In this document: positions 7,881-15,992 of the stretch, piece by piece | Position numbering within the stretch: position 1 is the stretch's first letter | Layout: every line of letters begins with the position of its first letter | From: JBCDCU01 sp039180865 | GTDB lineage: Bacteria > Pseudomonadota > Alphaproteobacteria > Rhizobiales > JACESI01 | NCBI GenBank assembly: GCA_039180865.1 | Contig: JBCDCZ010000033.1 | Coordinates: forward strand, 1 to 23,610 | Direction: 5' to 3' | Length of the DNA: 23,610 nt | Notes under the pieces: model-generated | What the model saw: the letters and a program-made list of their open reading frames with translations, nothing else | Told to the model about the DNA's origin: nothing | Databases searched by the model: none | Position numbers and translations under genes: made by a program

Positions 7881-8417
7881 ATGCTTCCGAATATCTTTGA
7901 ACGAACTGTCTTGAAGTTGGCATTGCCAGCAATCCTGTGTGCTGTCGTCCTCTCCGGTTGCGCGAGCGATTTTGACGGAGTTGGCGGTCAGCCTGCCTTC
8001 TACCGCAACCTTGAATCTCCAACTGCTGTGCTCGATCTTAACGATGCGCAGCAGACGATTTCGCAGTATCGCAGCGCTAACGGGTTGGGACAGCTCGTTC
8101 TCGATCCGGAGCTCGTAACGATAGCCCAGAACCACGCAAACGCTCAGGCGCGCCGGGGTAGAATGAGCCATAACGCAGGTGGTTCGCTTGGCTCGCGTCT
8201 CAAGACCCTTTCCGAACCGCGCGGTGCTGCCGTGGAGAATGTCGGTGCCGGTTATAGAAGCTTCGCTCAGGCGTTTTCCGGCTGGCGCAATTCCAAGGGC
8301 CATAATGAGAATATGCTGAACACCAAAGTGACGCGGATGGGGATCGCGAAAGCCGTTAATCCCAATACCAAATTCAAGGTGTTCTGGACGCTGATTCTGA
8401 CGAGCGAACCGATTTAA
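7881..8417 (+). CDS. CAP-domain (SCP/PR-1-like) lipoprotein
   Basis: A 178-residue envelope lipoprotein. The signal peptide ends in a lipobox, LSGC, with the lipid-modified cysteine at residue 27. Residues ~50-175 form a CAP domain: 'YRSANGLGQLVLDPELVTIAQNHANAQARRG' is its hallmark first half (I split it here only as evidence of YR...L...A..HA), followed by 'MSHN', 'ENVGAGY', 'W..S.GHNENML' and a final 'VFWTLIL' strand. The conserved His of HA and of GHNENM are present. Bacterial CAP proteins of this kind have few known functions; cell-wall or lipid binding is suspected. It follows the mechanosensitive channel by 30 bases, suggesting an envelope-related operon. Its stop overlaps the stop of the convergent acyltransferase gene by 4 bases. 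The Shine-Dalgarno sequence is weak. Confidence 0.85.
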   Translation: MLPNIFERTVLKLALPAILCAVVLSGCASDFDGVGGQPAFYRNLESPTAVLDLNDAQQTISQYRSANGLGQLVLDPELVTIAQNHANAQARRGRMSHNAGGSLGSRLKTLSEPRGAAVENVGAGYRSFAQAFSGWRNSKGHNENMLNTKVTRMGIAKAVNPNTKFKVFWTLILTSEPI

Positions 8418-9499
8418 GAGCTTGAAAGAAGACGGCGGAGGCAGCTCTTCGCGAAGTGCCGTGCGCGGTACAAAGAGGCGACTGCCGAGGTTCTGGCAGT
8501 TGCGCCGGACGACGCAATCAAGGCAGTTACGGACTGGCGGCGTTCGCCCATAATCGCGTTTGCCATCGCGTTCTCGCTGCTTGAACAGCTATCGAGCATC
8601 AGACCGCCTTCAGTATCCGCCACTTGCCGCGCATAACGGCTCAGTAGTTGGACGCCTGGTGAAAAGGACGAGAGGTCTTCGTCATAAGCGATCTTCCAGG
8701 CGAAACGCTTCTCCTTCGACCTGAACACCACAAGACTTGCAACGAGGCGTTCACCCGACTGGAGATGAGCGATCTCGACGGCACTCTTATTACTGGCCGC
8801 CGAAATAGCCTGTCGCGCAAATTTTTCACTCACAGGATTGCTCAGGAGGGAGGTTCCGGCCCGCCCTTTCCATCCGGCGTTCTCAAGGGCGAGAAACGCA
8901 TCAAAGGCAGCGTCAAACTCATCGCCCCTGGAGAAAACATTCAGAATTGGACTGCCGCTTTCTTGAAGTGCCTCATTCAGGCGCCGGAACCGCCGTTCAA
9001 GACTTTTCCGGCGTTGTTTTGACAAGGTAGCTCCCATATACGCATCGCCCGAAAGCTGCGTTTCAATCACCGCTCTCTCGTCTTCTTCGAAGAGAACGGA
9101 ATGTATTTTTTCGTTGGCGGCGATTGCCTCAAAAATCCGCTTGTCGAGATCCGTCAGCAGAAACGGTTTTTTAAATGTGGCCGTCAAATGCAGCATGAGG
9201 AGTGATGCATGATCTGCGGCTGGCTGCAGGCAAAGCGGTGTTCCGACTGGAAGGTAATCATGGGTGAAGAAACGCAGAAAACCTGGCGTGAGCGGGAGAA
9301 GGCGCGTAGACGCAAATGGTGCCAGTGCGATCAACTTCCCGTCTTCACGTCTTAGGGTCGCAAGCTGTAAAGCGCCATGAAGCCCGTGTTCATCGGCCGA
9401 AAGGATGCAATCCGGACCGAAAAACGGATTTGCAATCTCCGCATTTTCAGAAAGCGCATGCCATTCGATGACGAAGGCCGGGTTCCGGGCGCTTGTCAT
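8414..9499 (-). CDS. GNAT-family (CelD/BcsL-like) acyltransferase
   Basis: A 361-residue cytosolic protein with no membrane segment. Its features fit the GNAT_6/FemAB-like acyltransferases often annotated CelD/BcsL: the central 'STLSKQRRKSLERRFRRL'-type basic helix (here 'LSKQRRKSLERRFRRL', about 160-175), then 'ALENAGWKGRAGTSLL', 'LVASLVVFRSKEKRFAWK' and 'IAYDEDLSSFSPGVQLL' (about 280-297). The SPG-like turn is where acyl-CoA would bind in the second GNAT repeat. Related proteins occur near polysaccharide or cellulose genes, but none lies here, so the substrate is unknown. The start is not backed by a strong ribosome site (GGAT close to the ATG). The gene is convergent with the CAP gene and divergent from gluQRS, with a 108-base gap to the latter that shows nothing beyond A/T-rich stretches. 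Confidence 0.75.
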   Translation of the reverse strand: MTSARNPAFVIEWHALSENAEIANPFFGPDCILSADEHGLHGALQLATLRREDGKLIALAPFASTRLLPLTPGFLRFFTHDYLPVGTPLCLQPAADHASLLMLHLTATFKKPFLLTDLDKRIFEAIAANEKIHSVLFEEDERAVIETQLSGDAYMGATLSKQRRKSLERRFRRLNEALQESGSPILNVFSRGDEFDAAFDAFLALENAGWKGRAGTSLLSNPVSEKFARQAISAASNKSAVEIAHLQSGERLVASLVVFRSKEKRFAWKIAYDEDLSSFSPGVQLLSRYARQVADTEGGLMLDSCSSSENAMANAIMGERRQSVTALIASSGATARTSAVASLYRARHFAKSCLRRLLSSS

Positions 9500-9607
9500 A
9501 TCCAGTATCTGAAATGTCAGCGCGTCAGTAATCCCGAATGCTCCCTCGACTCAGTCGCTCTATCGTTCTGCCTTTCGCCTTATCACCATACCTTTTAAAA
9601 AGAATGC

Positions 9608-10462
9608 ATGACGTCACCTTCCCAGATCCGGTTGCGCTTTGCGCCAAGCCCCAACGGATATCTTCATCTTGGTCATGCCTATTCCGCGCTTGTGAACGAC
9701 GCGCTCGTGCGCGCGCTCGGCGGTGTGCTTCTCATTCGAATGGAGGATATCGACCTGGAGCGTTGCAAGCCACACTTTGAAACCGCGATCATGCAAGACC
9801 TGGAATGGCTCGGCGTACGCTTTGACAGTGACATTCTTCGCCAGTCAGATCGGTTTGACGCATACGGCGAAACGATTGCAGCGCTCTGGGCTATGGACCT
9901 TGTCTATCCTGCCTTTTGGTCGCGTGCCCAAATTAAAGCGTTTGTAAATGACAAGAACGACTGGCCCCGCGACCCTGATGGAAGCCCTTTTTACCCCGGC
10001 CCCGAGCGAACCTGGTCAAGAACGGAAAAAGAGTCGGAGATACGATCCGGCAAGCCTTTTTCGTGGCGGCTCGATATCGATGCAGCGATACGAAGAACGG
10101 GATTGAAGGAAGCAGATATCTGGGGCGATGTTGTTCTTGCTCGGAAAGACACACCGGCAAGCTATCACCTTTCAGTCGTCGTAGATGATGCCTTCCAAAA
10201 CATCACCCATATTGTGCGCGGGCAGGATCTTGCACCTGCCGCGTCCCTCCACAGTCTTCTTCAAACGCTGCTTGAATTACCAACGCCGCGGCTGGCTCAT
10301 CACCGGTTGATACTCGACGATGAAGGACGAAAGCTCTCGAAATCCGACGGCTCAACCGCGCTTTATCACCTTCGGGATGAGGGTGCGGGCGTTGAAGACA
10401 TTAAGCGGATGATTGGTTTCTCTGATGAAGAAGCCGAACGCCTTGCCACTCAGTTTACATAG
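9608..10462 (+). CDS. gluQRS: Glutamyl-Q tRNA(Asp) synthetase
   Basis: A 284-residue paralogue of the glutamyl-tRNA synthetase catalytic core. It has no anticodon-binding domain, which marks it as GluQRS (YadB), the enzyme that attaches glutamate to queuosine-34 in tRNA-Asp. The ATP-binding signatures are intact: 'FAPSPNGYLHLGHAYSAL' (HIGH motif, residues ~9-26) and 'GRKLSKSDGS' (KMSKS motif, ~238-247). 'RMEDIDLERC' is the conserved acidic glutamate-recognition segment. The zinc-binding cysteines found in many GluQRS proteins are absent: the expected position reads 'LVYPAFWSRAQIKAF'. The start codon is preceded only by AAAAGAA. The gene ends 13 bases inside the convergent AEC transporter gene. 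It is apparently monocistronic. Confidence 0.93.
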   Translation: MTSPSQIRLRFAPSPNGYLHLGHAYSALVNDALVRALGGVLLIRMEDIDLERCKPHFETAIMQDLEWLGVRFDSDILRQSDRFDAYGETIAALWAMDLVYPAFWSRAQIKAFVNDKNDWPRDPDGSPFYPGPERTWSRTEKESEIRSGKPFSWRLDIDAAIRRTGLKEADIWGDVVLARKDTPASYHLSVVVDDAFQNITHIVRGQDLAPAASLHSLLQTLLELPTPRLAHHRLILDDEGRKLSKSDGSTALYHLRDEGAGVEDIKRMIGFSDEEAERLATQFT

Positions 10463-11415
10463 GTTTTCAGCACAAACAGCCAGATCGAAATCGTGATGAT
10501 GCTAAGCGGTGTCGATATCGAAATGGAATTTGCCGAGAGAGCCTGGCCGGTTCCGAAATGTTGCGCGAAGAGGTATGAATTGACCCCGGATGGTGCAGCG
10601 GCGGCGAGGACGAGACCGGCCGTAAAGACCGGTGGGAGTTCGAAGACATGATGACCGAGGATCAACACCGTCAATGGCATGACGCCAAGCTTGAGACTGC
10701 TTGTTAAAAGGGCTGGTCCGGTGTTGCCTTTTACGCCGTATTTTTGAAGACCCATGCCGAGAACGATCAAGGCCATCGGGCCCGCTATTCCGGCAATCTT
10801 TCCGGTGAAGTCATTCACGACGCCCGGCATTTCCAATCCACTCAGCCGGAAAGCGACGCCCGACATGATGCCGATCATGATCGGGTTGGTGAAAATCGTT
10901 TTCAGGAATCGTTTGGCCTTTGCGGCCAAGCTCTCACCGACAATGCCGCCACCGCCGTCTATCGCCTGTGCGATATCGTGATGAATGATCGTGGCAAGCA
11001 GCATCAGCGGCAAATGAACGGATAAAACGATCGAAAGCGACACCATGCCGGTCTCGCCGTAGGCCTGAATGATAACAGGAATCCCGATCAGAACGGTATT
11101 CGCAAAGGCGGATGCGACGCTGCCAATCACGCCATAGAGGGCTTCACGTTTGAAGAGGATTGGAAGGAGAACGGCTGCAAGAAGCCAGACGAGCGCGACG
11201 CTTGCAAAATAGGTAATCCATATCGGCCATGGGTCGACGTCATCGAGGCTAGCTGTCGCAAGCAGGCGGAAAAGCAGGATAGGGATCGCGATCTTGAATA
11301 CGAAATCGCCTATGACGTCATCTGCGTTCGCTTTTACCAGACCAAAACGCCGTGCAAGGAACCCAAGCACAACAAGGGCGCAGATCGGAATAATGATTTC
11401 GATGATTTGAAGCAT
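10450..11415 (-). CDS. AEC (auxin efflux carrier) family transporter
   Basis: A ~321-residue, very hydrophobic inner-membrane protein with about ten membrane helices in two halves. The N-terminus 'MLQIIEIIIPICALVVLGFLARRFG' (shown here as the family-type opening) and the C-terminal 'APSGVNSYLFAQHFG' and 'STPLSIITISIWL' are typical of the bacterial AEC family, secondary carriers for organic acids such as malate. Substrate cannot be told from the sequence. I prefer the start at 11415 because homologues begin MLQ; an ATG ten codons upstream (11445) is in frame but has no ribosome site either. The gene overlaps gluQRS by 13 bases at the 3' end and is divergent from the EamA gene. Confidence 0.87.
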   Translation of the reverse strand: MLQIIEIIIPICALVVLGFLARRFGLVKANADDVIGDFVFKIAIPILLFRLLATASLDDVDPWPIWITYFASVALVWLLAAVLLPILFKREALYGVIGSVASAFANTVLIGIPVIIQAYGETGMVSLSIVLSVHLPLMLLATIIHHDIAQAIDGGGGIVGESLAAKAKRFLKTIFTNPIMIGIMSGVAFRLSGLEMPGVVNDFTGKIAGIAGPMALIVLGMGLQKYGVKGNTGPALLTSSLKLGVMPLTVLILGHHVFELPPVFTAGLVLAAAAPSGVNSYLFAQHFGTGQALSANSISISTPLSIITISIWLFVLKTYVN

Positions 11416-11542
11416 TGCGTTGGTCGCTCGGTTGGCCGTGACCATCTAGCAAAAACTTGCACAGCGAAGGTCAGAAAATTGCACAATTGATCAAGAAAAG
11501 TCGTTTGCATTCCATATGCCAGTCCGGTTAAGCCGCTAGCCC

Positions 11543-12451
11543 ATGGCCTTCAGCGCACTCGCAATTCCTCTCATTTTTGTCTTTTTATGGTCGACCGGTT
11601 TTGTCGGTGCAGCATTTGTTGCGCCTTATTCAGAACCGCTTTCCATACTGAGTCTGCGGTTTATCGGGGCAGCCGCCGTTCTTCTTGCCTTCGGGTTTCT
11701 GATCCGCGGTACCTGGCCGAATGCCCGTCGGGCCGGCCTGATCTTTGCGTCTGGTTTGCTTATTCACGGCATTTATCTCTCCGGCGTCTTCTGGGGGATC
11801 AAGAACGGGATGCCGTCCGGTGTCAGCGCGCTTCTGATGGGGCTTCAACCGATTGTCACCGCGATCGCTGCCAGTCCCTTGCTTGGCGAAAGGGTTAAGG
11901 CACGCCATTGGGCAGGACTTGCGATCGGTCTTATCGGGGTTGCCCTCGTGATTTCTCCGAGACTGACGTTCGGCGCTGTTGGTATTACGCCGGCAACACT
12001 TGGCGCGCATGGCATCGCGGTCGCAGGGATTGTTTTTGGATCGATTTTTCAAAAACGTTTTGTCGGTCAGATGGATTTCAAAACGGAGCCCGGTATCCAG
12101 CTACTGGGTGGGGTCGCAATCGCTCTGCCGGTGGCGCTCTTGACTGAGAGCTTTCATTTCGTGCCCAGTTTTGAACTGGTGTTCGGGTACCTCTGGATGA
12201 CGCTAATTCTGTCCTGTGGAGCCTTTTCCCTCTACATGTATCTCCTTCAACAAGGCGAGGCGTCGAAAGTCGCGGGTCTGTTTTATCTTGTTCCCGTTTT
12301 TGCGGCCGTGCAGGGCTATCTTCTTTTTGGCGAGACCCTGACGCTTGTCCAGCTCCTCGGCATGGCAGTTACCACGGCGGCTGTCTTGATCGCGTCTGAT
12401 CTTATCGGCAGGCGGGAGGTTGCCCATATAAGTGCCGGAAAACCGAGCTAG
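11543..12451 (+). CDS. EamA-family (DMT) transporter
   Basis: A 302-residue inner-membrane protein of the drug/metabolite transporter superfamily with about ten helices as two EamA repeats (roughly residues 5-135 and 150-290). The N-terminal 'PLIFVFLWSTGFVGAAF' and the end of the first repeat, 'LLGERVKARHWAGLAIGLIG', and the matching end of the second, 'LFGETLTLVQLLGMAVTTAA', show the duplication. Likely an exporter of an amino acid or other small metabolite; the substrate is unknown. It is followed 14 bases later by a short-chain dehydrogenase on the same strand, so the two are probably one operon. The ribosome site is weak. The 127-base gap to the divergent AEC start shows no clear promoter. 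Confidence 0.88.
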   Translation: MAFSALAIPLIFVFLWSTGFVGAAFVAPYSEPLSILSLRFIGAAAVLLAFGFLIRGTWPNARRAGLIFASGLLIHGIYLSGVFWGIKNGMPSGVSALLMGLQPIVTAIAASPLLGERVKARHWAGLAIGLIGVALVISPRLTFGAVGITPATLGAHGIAVAGIVFGSIFQKRFVGQMDFKTEPGIQLLGGVAIALPVALLTESFHFVPSFELVFGYLWMTLILSCGAFSLYMYLLQQGEASKVAGLFYLVPVFAAVQGYLLFGETLTLVQLLGMAVTTAAVLIASDLIGRREVAHISAGKPS

Positions 12452-12465
12452 GGGAGCGTCCAGTC

Positions 12466-13293
12466 ATGGCTGATCGATCAATACTGATCACGGGGTGTTC
12501 GAGCGGTATCGGTTATGCCGCAGCCCATGCGATGAAGGCGCGGGGCTGGACGGTCTTTGCGACAGCCCGACAACTGGACGATATTTCTCGCCTCGAAGAA
12601 GAAGGGCTTTCGGCGCTTTATCTCGACTATCGCGACGCGCCCTCAATTCACGCGTGCCTTTCGAAAGTTCTCGATGAGACGGGTGGCCGCCTCGACGCGC
12701 TCTTTAATAATGGGGCATACGGTCTCCTGGGGGCTGTTGAAGATATTCGGACCGACGATCTCAGAGAGCAGTTTGAAGCCAACTTCTTTGGCTGGCACGA
12801 ACTGACCCGCGAGGTCATTCCAGTGATGCGGGCACAAAAGCACGGGCGCATCATCCAGTGTTCTTCCGTTTTGGGGATCGTGTCCGGACGTCATCGCGCA
12901 CCTTACGCCGCGACGAAGCATGCGGTTGAAGCGTTTTCAACCTCGATGCGCCTGGAGCTTAAGCCGTTTAATATCTCGATCAGTTCAATCCGCCCCGGAC
13001 CAATCGAGACCCGGTTTCTCGATACTGCTCTCAGGGTATTGCGTGAGAAAATCGATCTTCAAAACTCCGCGCATTCATCCGACTATGAAAAAAGTTTGAA
13101 ACGCCTTGAAGCAGGTGCTGCTTCCTCGCCCTTCAAACTGCAACCGGATGCTGTGGTCAAACATGTCATCCATGCCGCCGAAGCACCTCGACCGCGAGCC
13201 GTTTACTCGGTGACGACCCTGACATATCTCGCAGATGCTGTCCGGCGTCTGCTACCGACAGCGACCGCAGATCGGCTTATTGGCAAGGGTTAG
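12466..13293 (+). CDS. Short-chain dehydrogenase/reductase (SDR), classical type
   Basis: A 275-residue NAD(P)-dependent oxidoreductase with a Rossmann fold. The nucleotide-binding motif is 'TGCSSGIG' (residues ~9-16), the structural motif 'NNGAYG' replaces NNAG, the catalytic serine lies in 'QCSSVLG', and the catalytic pair is in 'YAATK'. 'FATARQ' after the second strand, with an arginine, suggests NADP preference. It resembles the group of SDRs that act on retinol, steroid or other lipophilic alcohols in annotation, but the substrate is unknown. A GGGGAG ribosome site precedes the ATG. It is the second gene after the EamA transporter, and its stop overlaps by 4 bases that of the convergent GGDEF-EAL gene. 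Confidence 0.9.
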   Translation: MADRSILITGCSSGIGYAAAHAMKARGWTVFATARQLDDISRLEEEGLSALYLDYRDAPSIHACLSKVLDETGGRLDALFNNGAYGLLGAVEDIRTDDLREQFEANFFGWHELTREVIPVMRAQKHGRIIQCSSVLGIVSGRHRAPYAATKHAVEAFSTSMRLELKPFNISISSIRPGPIETRFLDTALRVLREKIDLQNSAHSSDYEKSLKRLEAGAASSPFKLQPDAVVKHVIHAAEAPRPRAVYSVTTLTYLADAVRRLLPTATADRLIGKG

Positions 13294-15380
13294 GAATGAG
13301 CGACCTTTTTTGTCTCTCGTAAATCAGTTTCAAACGTCTTGAGGTTTTCGCGCCCGATAAGGACAGCGGGTGCGAGGGTCCCAAATGGATCGGGTGACGG
13401 TTTCCCATAAAGATATCCCTGAATCAGGCCGCAGTTTATGGACTTCAGAAAACGCAACTGCTCATGGGTCTCGACACCTTCAGCGATGACTTCGAGCCCG
13501 AGTTCATTCGCTATGTTAATGATCCCTCTGACAATTGTCGCATTTGCCGGACTATCTTCCAGTGCCCAGACAAACGAACGATCAATTTTCAGCTTCGTTA
13601 TGGGAATATGCGCGAGATAACTCAGATTGGAATAACCCGTACCAAAATCATCAAGAGCGATCCGTACGCCCATTTCTCTTATTTCGTTGAAAATCACAGT
13701 GACCGAGTCAAGTGACCCAAGAAGAACATTTTCTGTGATCTCAATTTCAAGGCGTTCGCCTGAAAGTCCGTTATCCTGAAGAGCATTTCTAATCAGCCCG
13801 GCGATGTTGCCATTTTCAAAGTGCACGGGTGAAAGATTGACGGCCACTTTGATTTCCGTCTCCCAGCTTGCGGCTGTACGACATGCTTCGTTCAGCACCC
13901 AGCGATCGATTTCTTTGATGAGCCCTGTTTTCTCCGCGACCGCTATGAATTCAGCGGGGTTCATGCGACCAAGTGTTGGGTGAAACCAGCGTAACAAAGC
14001 TTCAAAACCAATCAGTTCGCGCGTTTGAACGTTCACCTGGGCTTGGAAATGCAGTTGAAGCGAATTGTTGGCGAGTGCCCTCTTCAGTTCAGTACTGATT
14101 TGACGTTCACGGTACACCTTTTCTGCGATCGTCTCTCCAAAACGTTCCCATCCCGCCTTGTTCAGTGACTTTGCATTGTAAAGTGCCATGTCAGCGAAGA
14201 CTGGAATATCGGAGGGTTTCTCGCTATCTGTCGGGAACGCGCTAATGCCCATATTAATCGTTGGCTCTAATTGATGATTGCCGCAGATCACTGGCGAGCG
14301 CGCTGCGTCAAGGATGGTTTTTGAAAGCGCAGCCATTTCGTCATCCTGTATTAAACGAGGAAGAATGACTGCGAACTCATCGCCTGCTAAGCGCGAGAAA
14401 ATCGCATCGCTCGGTAGGGCGTTTGTAATGCGCTCTGCGATCGTTTTTAAAACCATGTCGCCAACATGATGGCCATAAATGTCATTGATCTGCTTGAAAT
14501 CATCGACATCGAAAGTCCAGTAGGTGAAATGCGCCGTTTGGACCTCTTTTGATTGATCAAGCTGGTTAAAGAAATCAGATACTGCACGACGATTGCGGGC
14601 GCCGGTTAGCGCGTCATATTGCGCAAGATACTCAGCCCTTTCGGCAGCACGGGATCTTTCGGCATTCCAGCGGATCAATATGATCGAAACCAGGGCGGCC
14701 AACACCGCCAATACTGTAGCCGAAATCGAAGCAACACGTTGAACGAGGCCTGCAAGGTAAGATTCCTGTCCGGTCGGAAGAATTTCGACTTTGGCTACGG
14801 CCCCAACACGGTCACCACGCCAAAGTGGCAGCATAATCACGATGACACGTTGGTTGCGCCCCTCTGCGTCGTCGGACCCAACGCCAGCTCCGGAATATCC
14901 AAGGTTCCTGGAACTCTCAGAATGGTCGTGTGAGACCATCAAACCTGTAGATAGGACACCTTTAAACAGATCGCGGTAGATCGGATCATCCAGCGAAGAT
15001 GACAACTTGTTTCCGCCGGATAAAAAGCGATCTCCGAAACGGGTGTAGACTGTATAGCTTTTGACGCGACCGAGCTCTTCTTTGTCCTCGAAGTTCGTTG
15101 GATCAAACAACTCGATTTCGACTTCTTCTCGTGTGTTTGATTGAACATTCACCTTCAAAAGACGCAGGAAGCTGAAGGCGGGCTCGGTTTTTTTGCGTTC
15201 CAGTTTGCCCGGGAGATCGAATTGGCCTTCGAGTTTGTCGACCCAATCAATGGCGAGTTTTTCTGCGTTGACGATCACTGCCTCTTTTACGACGAGCGGC
15301 GCCACGCCATGCACGATCGCAATCAGCGATCCGAAGCAAGAGACAATAAATAAAATGATTGAATGCCGCACGGCTTTCAC
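13290..15380 (-). CDS. Membrane-bound GGDEF-EAL protein (cyclic-di-GMP turnover)
   Basis: A 696-residue inner-membrane signalling protein. Two membrane segments (about 8-30 and 215-237) flank a periplasmic sensor of ~185 residues of no family I recognise. A GGDEF domain (about 250-415) follows, with 'YDALTGARNRRA' and the active-site variant AGDEF at 332-336. Then an EAL domain (about 430-670) with EALLR (460-464), 'NLSPVHFE', 'EITENVLL', 'DDFGTGYSNLSYL', 'KIDRSF', 'IAEGVET' and 'QGYLYGKP'. All usual phosphodiesterase residues appear present. AGDEF is tolerated in some active cyclases, so both activities are possible. I do not see the RxxD inhibitory site before the AGDEF motif. The start is a GTG with no good ribosome site; another GTG three codons later is possible. 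The gene stands alone. Confidence 0.92.
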   Translation of the reverse strand: MKAVRHSIILFIVSCFGSLIAIVHGVAPLVVKEAVIVNAEKLAIDWVDKLEGQFDLPGKLERKKTEPAFSFLRLLKVNVQSNTREEVEIELFDPTNFEDKEELGRVKSYTVYTRFGDRFLSGGNKLSSSLDDPIYRDLFKGVLSTGLMVSHDHSESSRNLGYSGAGVGSDDAEGRNQRVIVIMLPLWRGDRVGAVAKVEILPTGQESYLAGLVQRVASISATVLAVLAALVSIILIRWNAERSRAAERAEYLAQYDALTGARNRRAVSDFFNQLDQSKEVQTAHFTYWTFDVDDFKQINDIYGHHVGDMVLKTIAERITNALPSDAIFSRLAGDEFAVILPRLIQDDEMAALSKTILDAARSPVICGNHQLEPTINMGISAFPTDSEKPSDIPVFADMALYNAKSLNKAGWERFGETIAEKVYRERQISTELKRALANNSLQLHFQAQVNVQTRELIGFEALLRWFHPTLGRMNPAEFIAVAEKTGLIKEIDRWVLNEACRTAASWETEIKVAVNLSPVHFENGNIAGLIRNALQDNGLSGERLEIEITENVLLGSLDSVTVIFNEIREMGVRIALDDFGTGYSNLSYLAHIPITKLKIDRSFVWALEDSPANATIVRGIINIANELGLEVIAEGVETHEQLRFLKSINCGLIQGYLYGKPSPDPFGTLAPAVLIGRENLKTFETDLRETKKVAHS

Positions 15381-15734
15381 TCGCGAATGTGAGTTTCAAA
15401 AATTTTGCGTAATTCCCGTTCCGGGCCGAAAACCAATTGGTCCAGTACAGTTGGGGATTTAGATTGAAGAGTTAAAAACCGGATGAACCAGCAGTGTTAA
15501 TGCGAGTTTAATTCTTTGAAATTGCGCAATTAATGCACCTTTTTTGGGGCTTTTTTCTTCATCTCACGTGATTGTGTTCACGACCAGTTGAGACGATAGT
15601 ACTCCCGGTTCGTACTTTATCGAAACTCTGGCTACCAAAAGGTATTCGGACAGGGGGCGATGACGCCCGTGAGAACCGCCTTTACCTTCTGTCTGTGGAC
15701 GGTATATGGCTTCGAACCAGATTGTTCGGGTTTC
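15381..15734. other. Intergenic region between divergent genes, with palindromes
   Basis: This 354-base gap probably holds promoters for the GGDEF-EAL gene (-) and the twin-TM/adenosyltransferase genes (+). Visible structures are a perfect 12-bp palindrome AATTGCGCAATT (15520-15531), an inverted repeat CGTGA-N6-TCACG (15567-15582), a T-rich stretch (15541-15560), and a short hairpin GGGCG-ATGA-CGCCC (15655-15668). I found no coding region or cobalamin-riboswitch box here. Confidence 0.4.
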
Positions 15735-15944
15735 ATGGGGAAGGATGAGCTTTTGGAAGCATTCTATAAAGTGTTGATCGTCGTCGCGCTTGCCAGTGTC
15801 GCGATCGTCCTTTTCCTGGGTCTAAAGAATATGGCGACCGGCGGTTCAGCGAACGTTTCGCAAAAACTGATGCGGATGCGGATCCTTTTTCAATTGATCG
15901 CGGTTGTCGTTTTGATGCTCGGATTGTTCATTTTCGGGCGTTGA
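15735..15944 (+). CDS. Twin transmembrane small protein (HIG1-like)
   Basis: A 69-residue inner-membrane protein with two hydrophobic helices (about 10-30 and 48-67) around the loop 'NMATGGSANVSQKLMRMRIL'. Alphaproteobacterial proteins with this loop (GGS...SQKLMR.R...Q) are annotated 'twin transmembrane protein' or HIG1-domain; HIG1 proteins are linked to respiratory complexes in mitochondria, but the role of these bacterial ones is not established. I chose the ATG at 15735 because it gives the family length; the frame extends back to an ATG at 15660 that would add 25 residues unlike the family, although that ATG has an AGGGGG upstream. It precedes the cobalamin adenosyltransferase by 48 bases on the same strand, a pairing common in alphaproteobacteria. 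Confidence 0.8.
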   Translation: MGKDELLEAFYKVLIVVALASVAIVLFLGLKNMATGGSANVSQKLMRMRILFQLIAVVVLMLGLFIFGR

Positions 15945-15992
15945 TAAGCGGTCTGGCGCATTCACCAAACCAGGGCGAGCGAGGATTACGAA

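Noticed and set aside
15381..15734. Cobalamin riboswitch before the adenosyltransferase operon
   Set aside because: No GCCACTG B12-box or matching core elements are visible.
15660..15734. 25-residue N-terminal extension of the twin-TM protein
   Set aside because: The added residues do not resemble the family, and the shorter form has the usual length, despite an AGGGGG before the upstream ATG.
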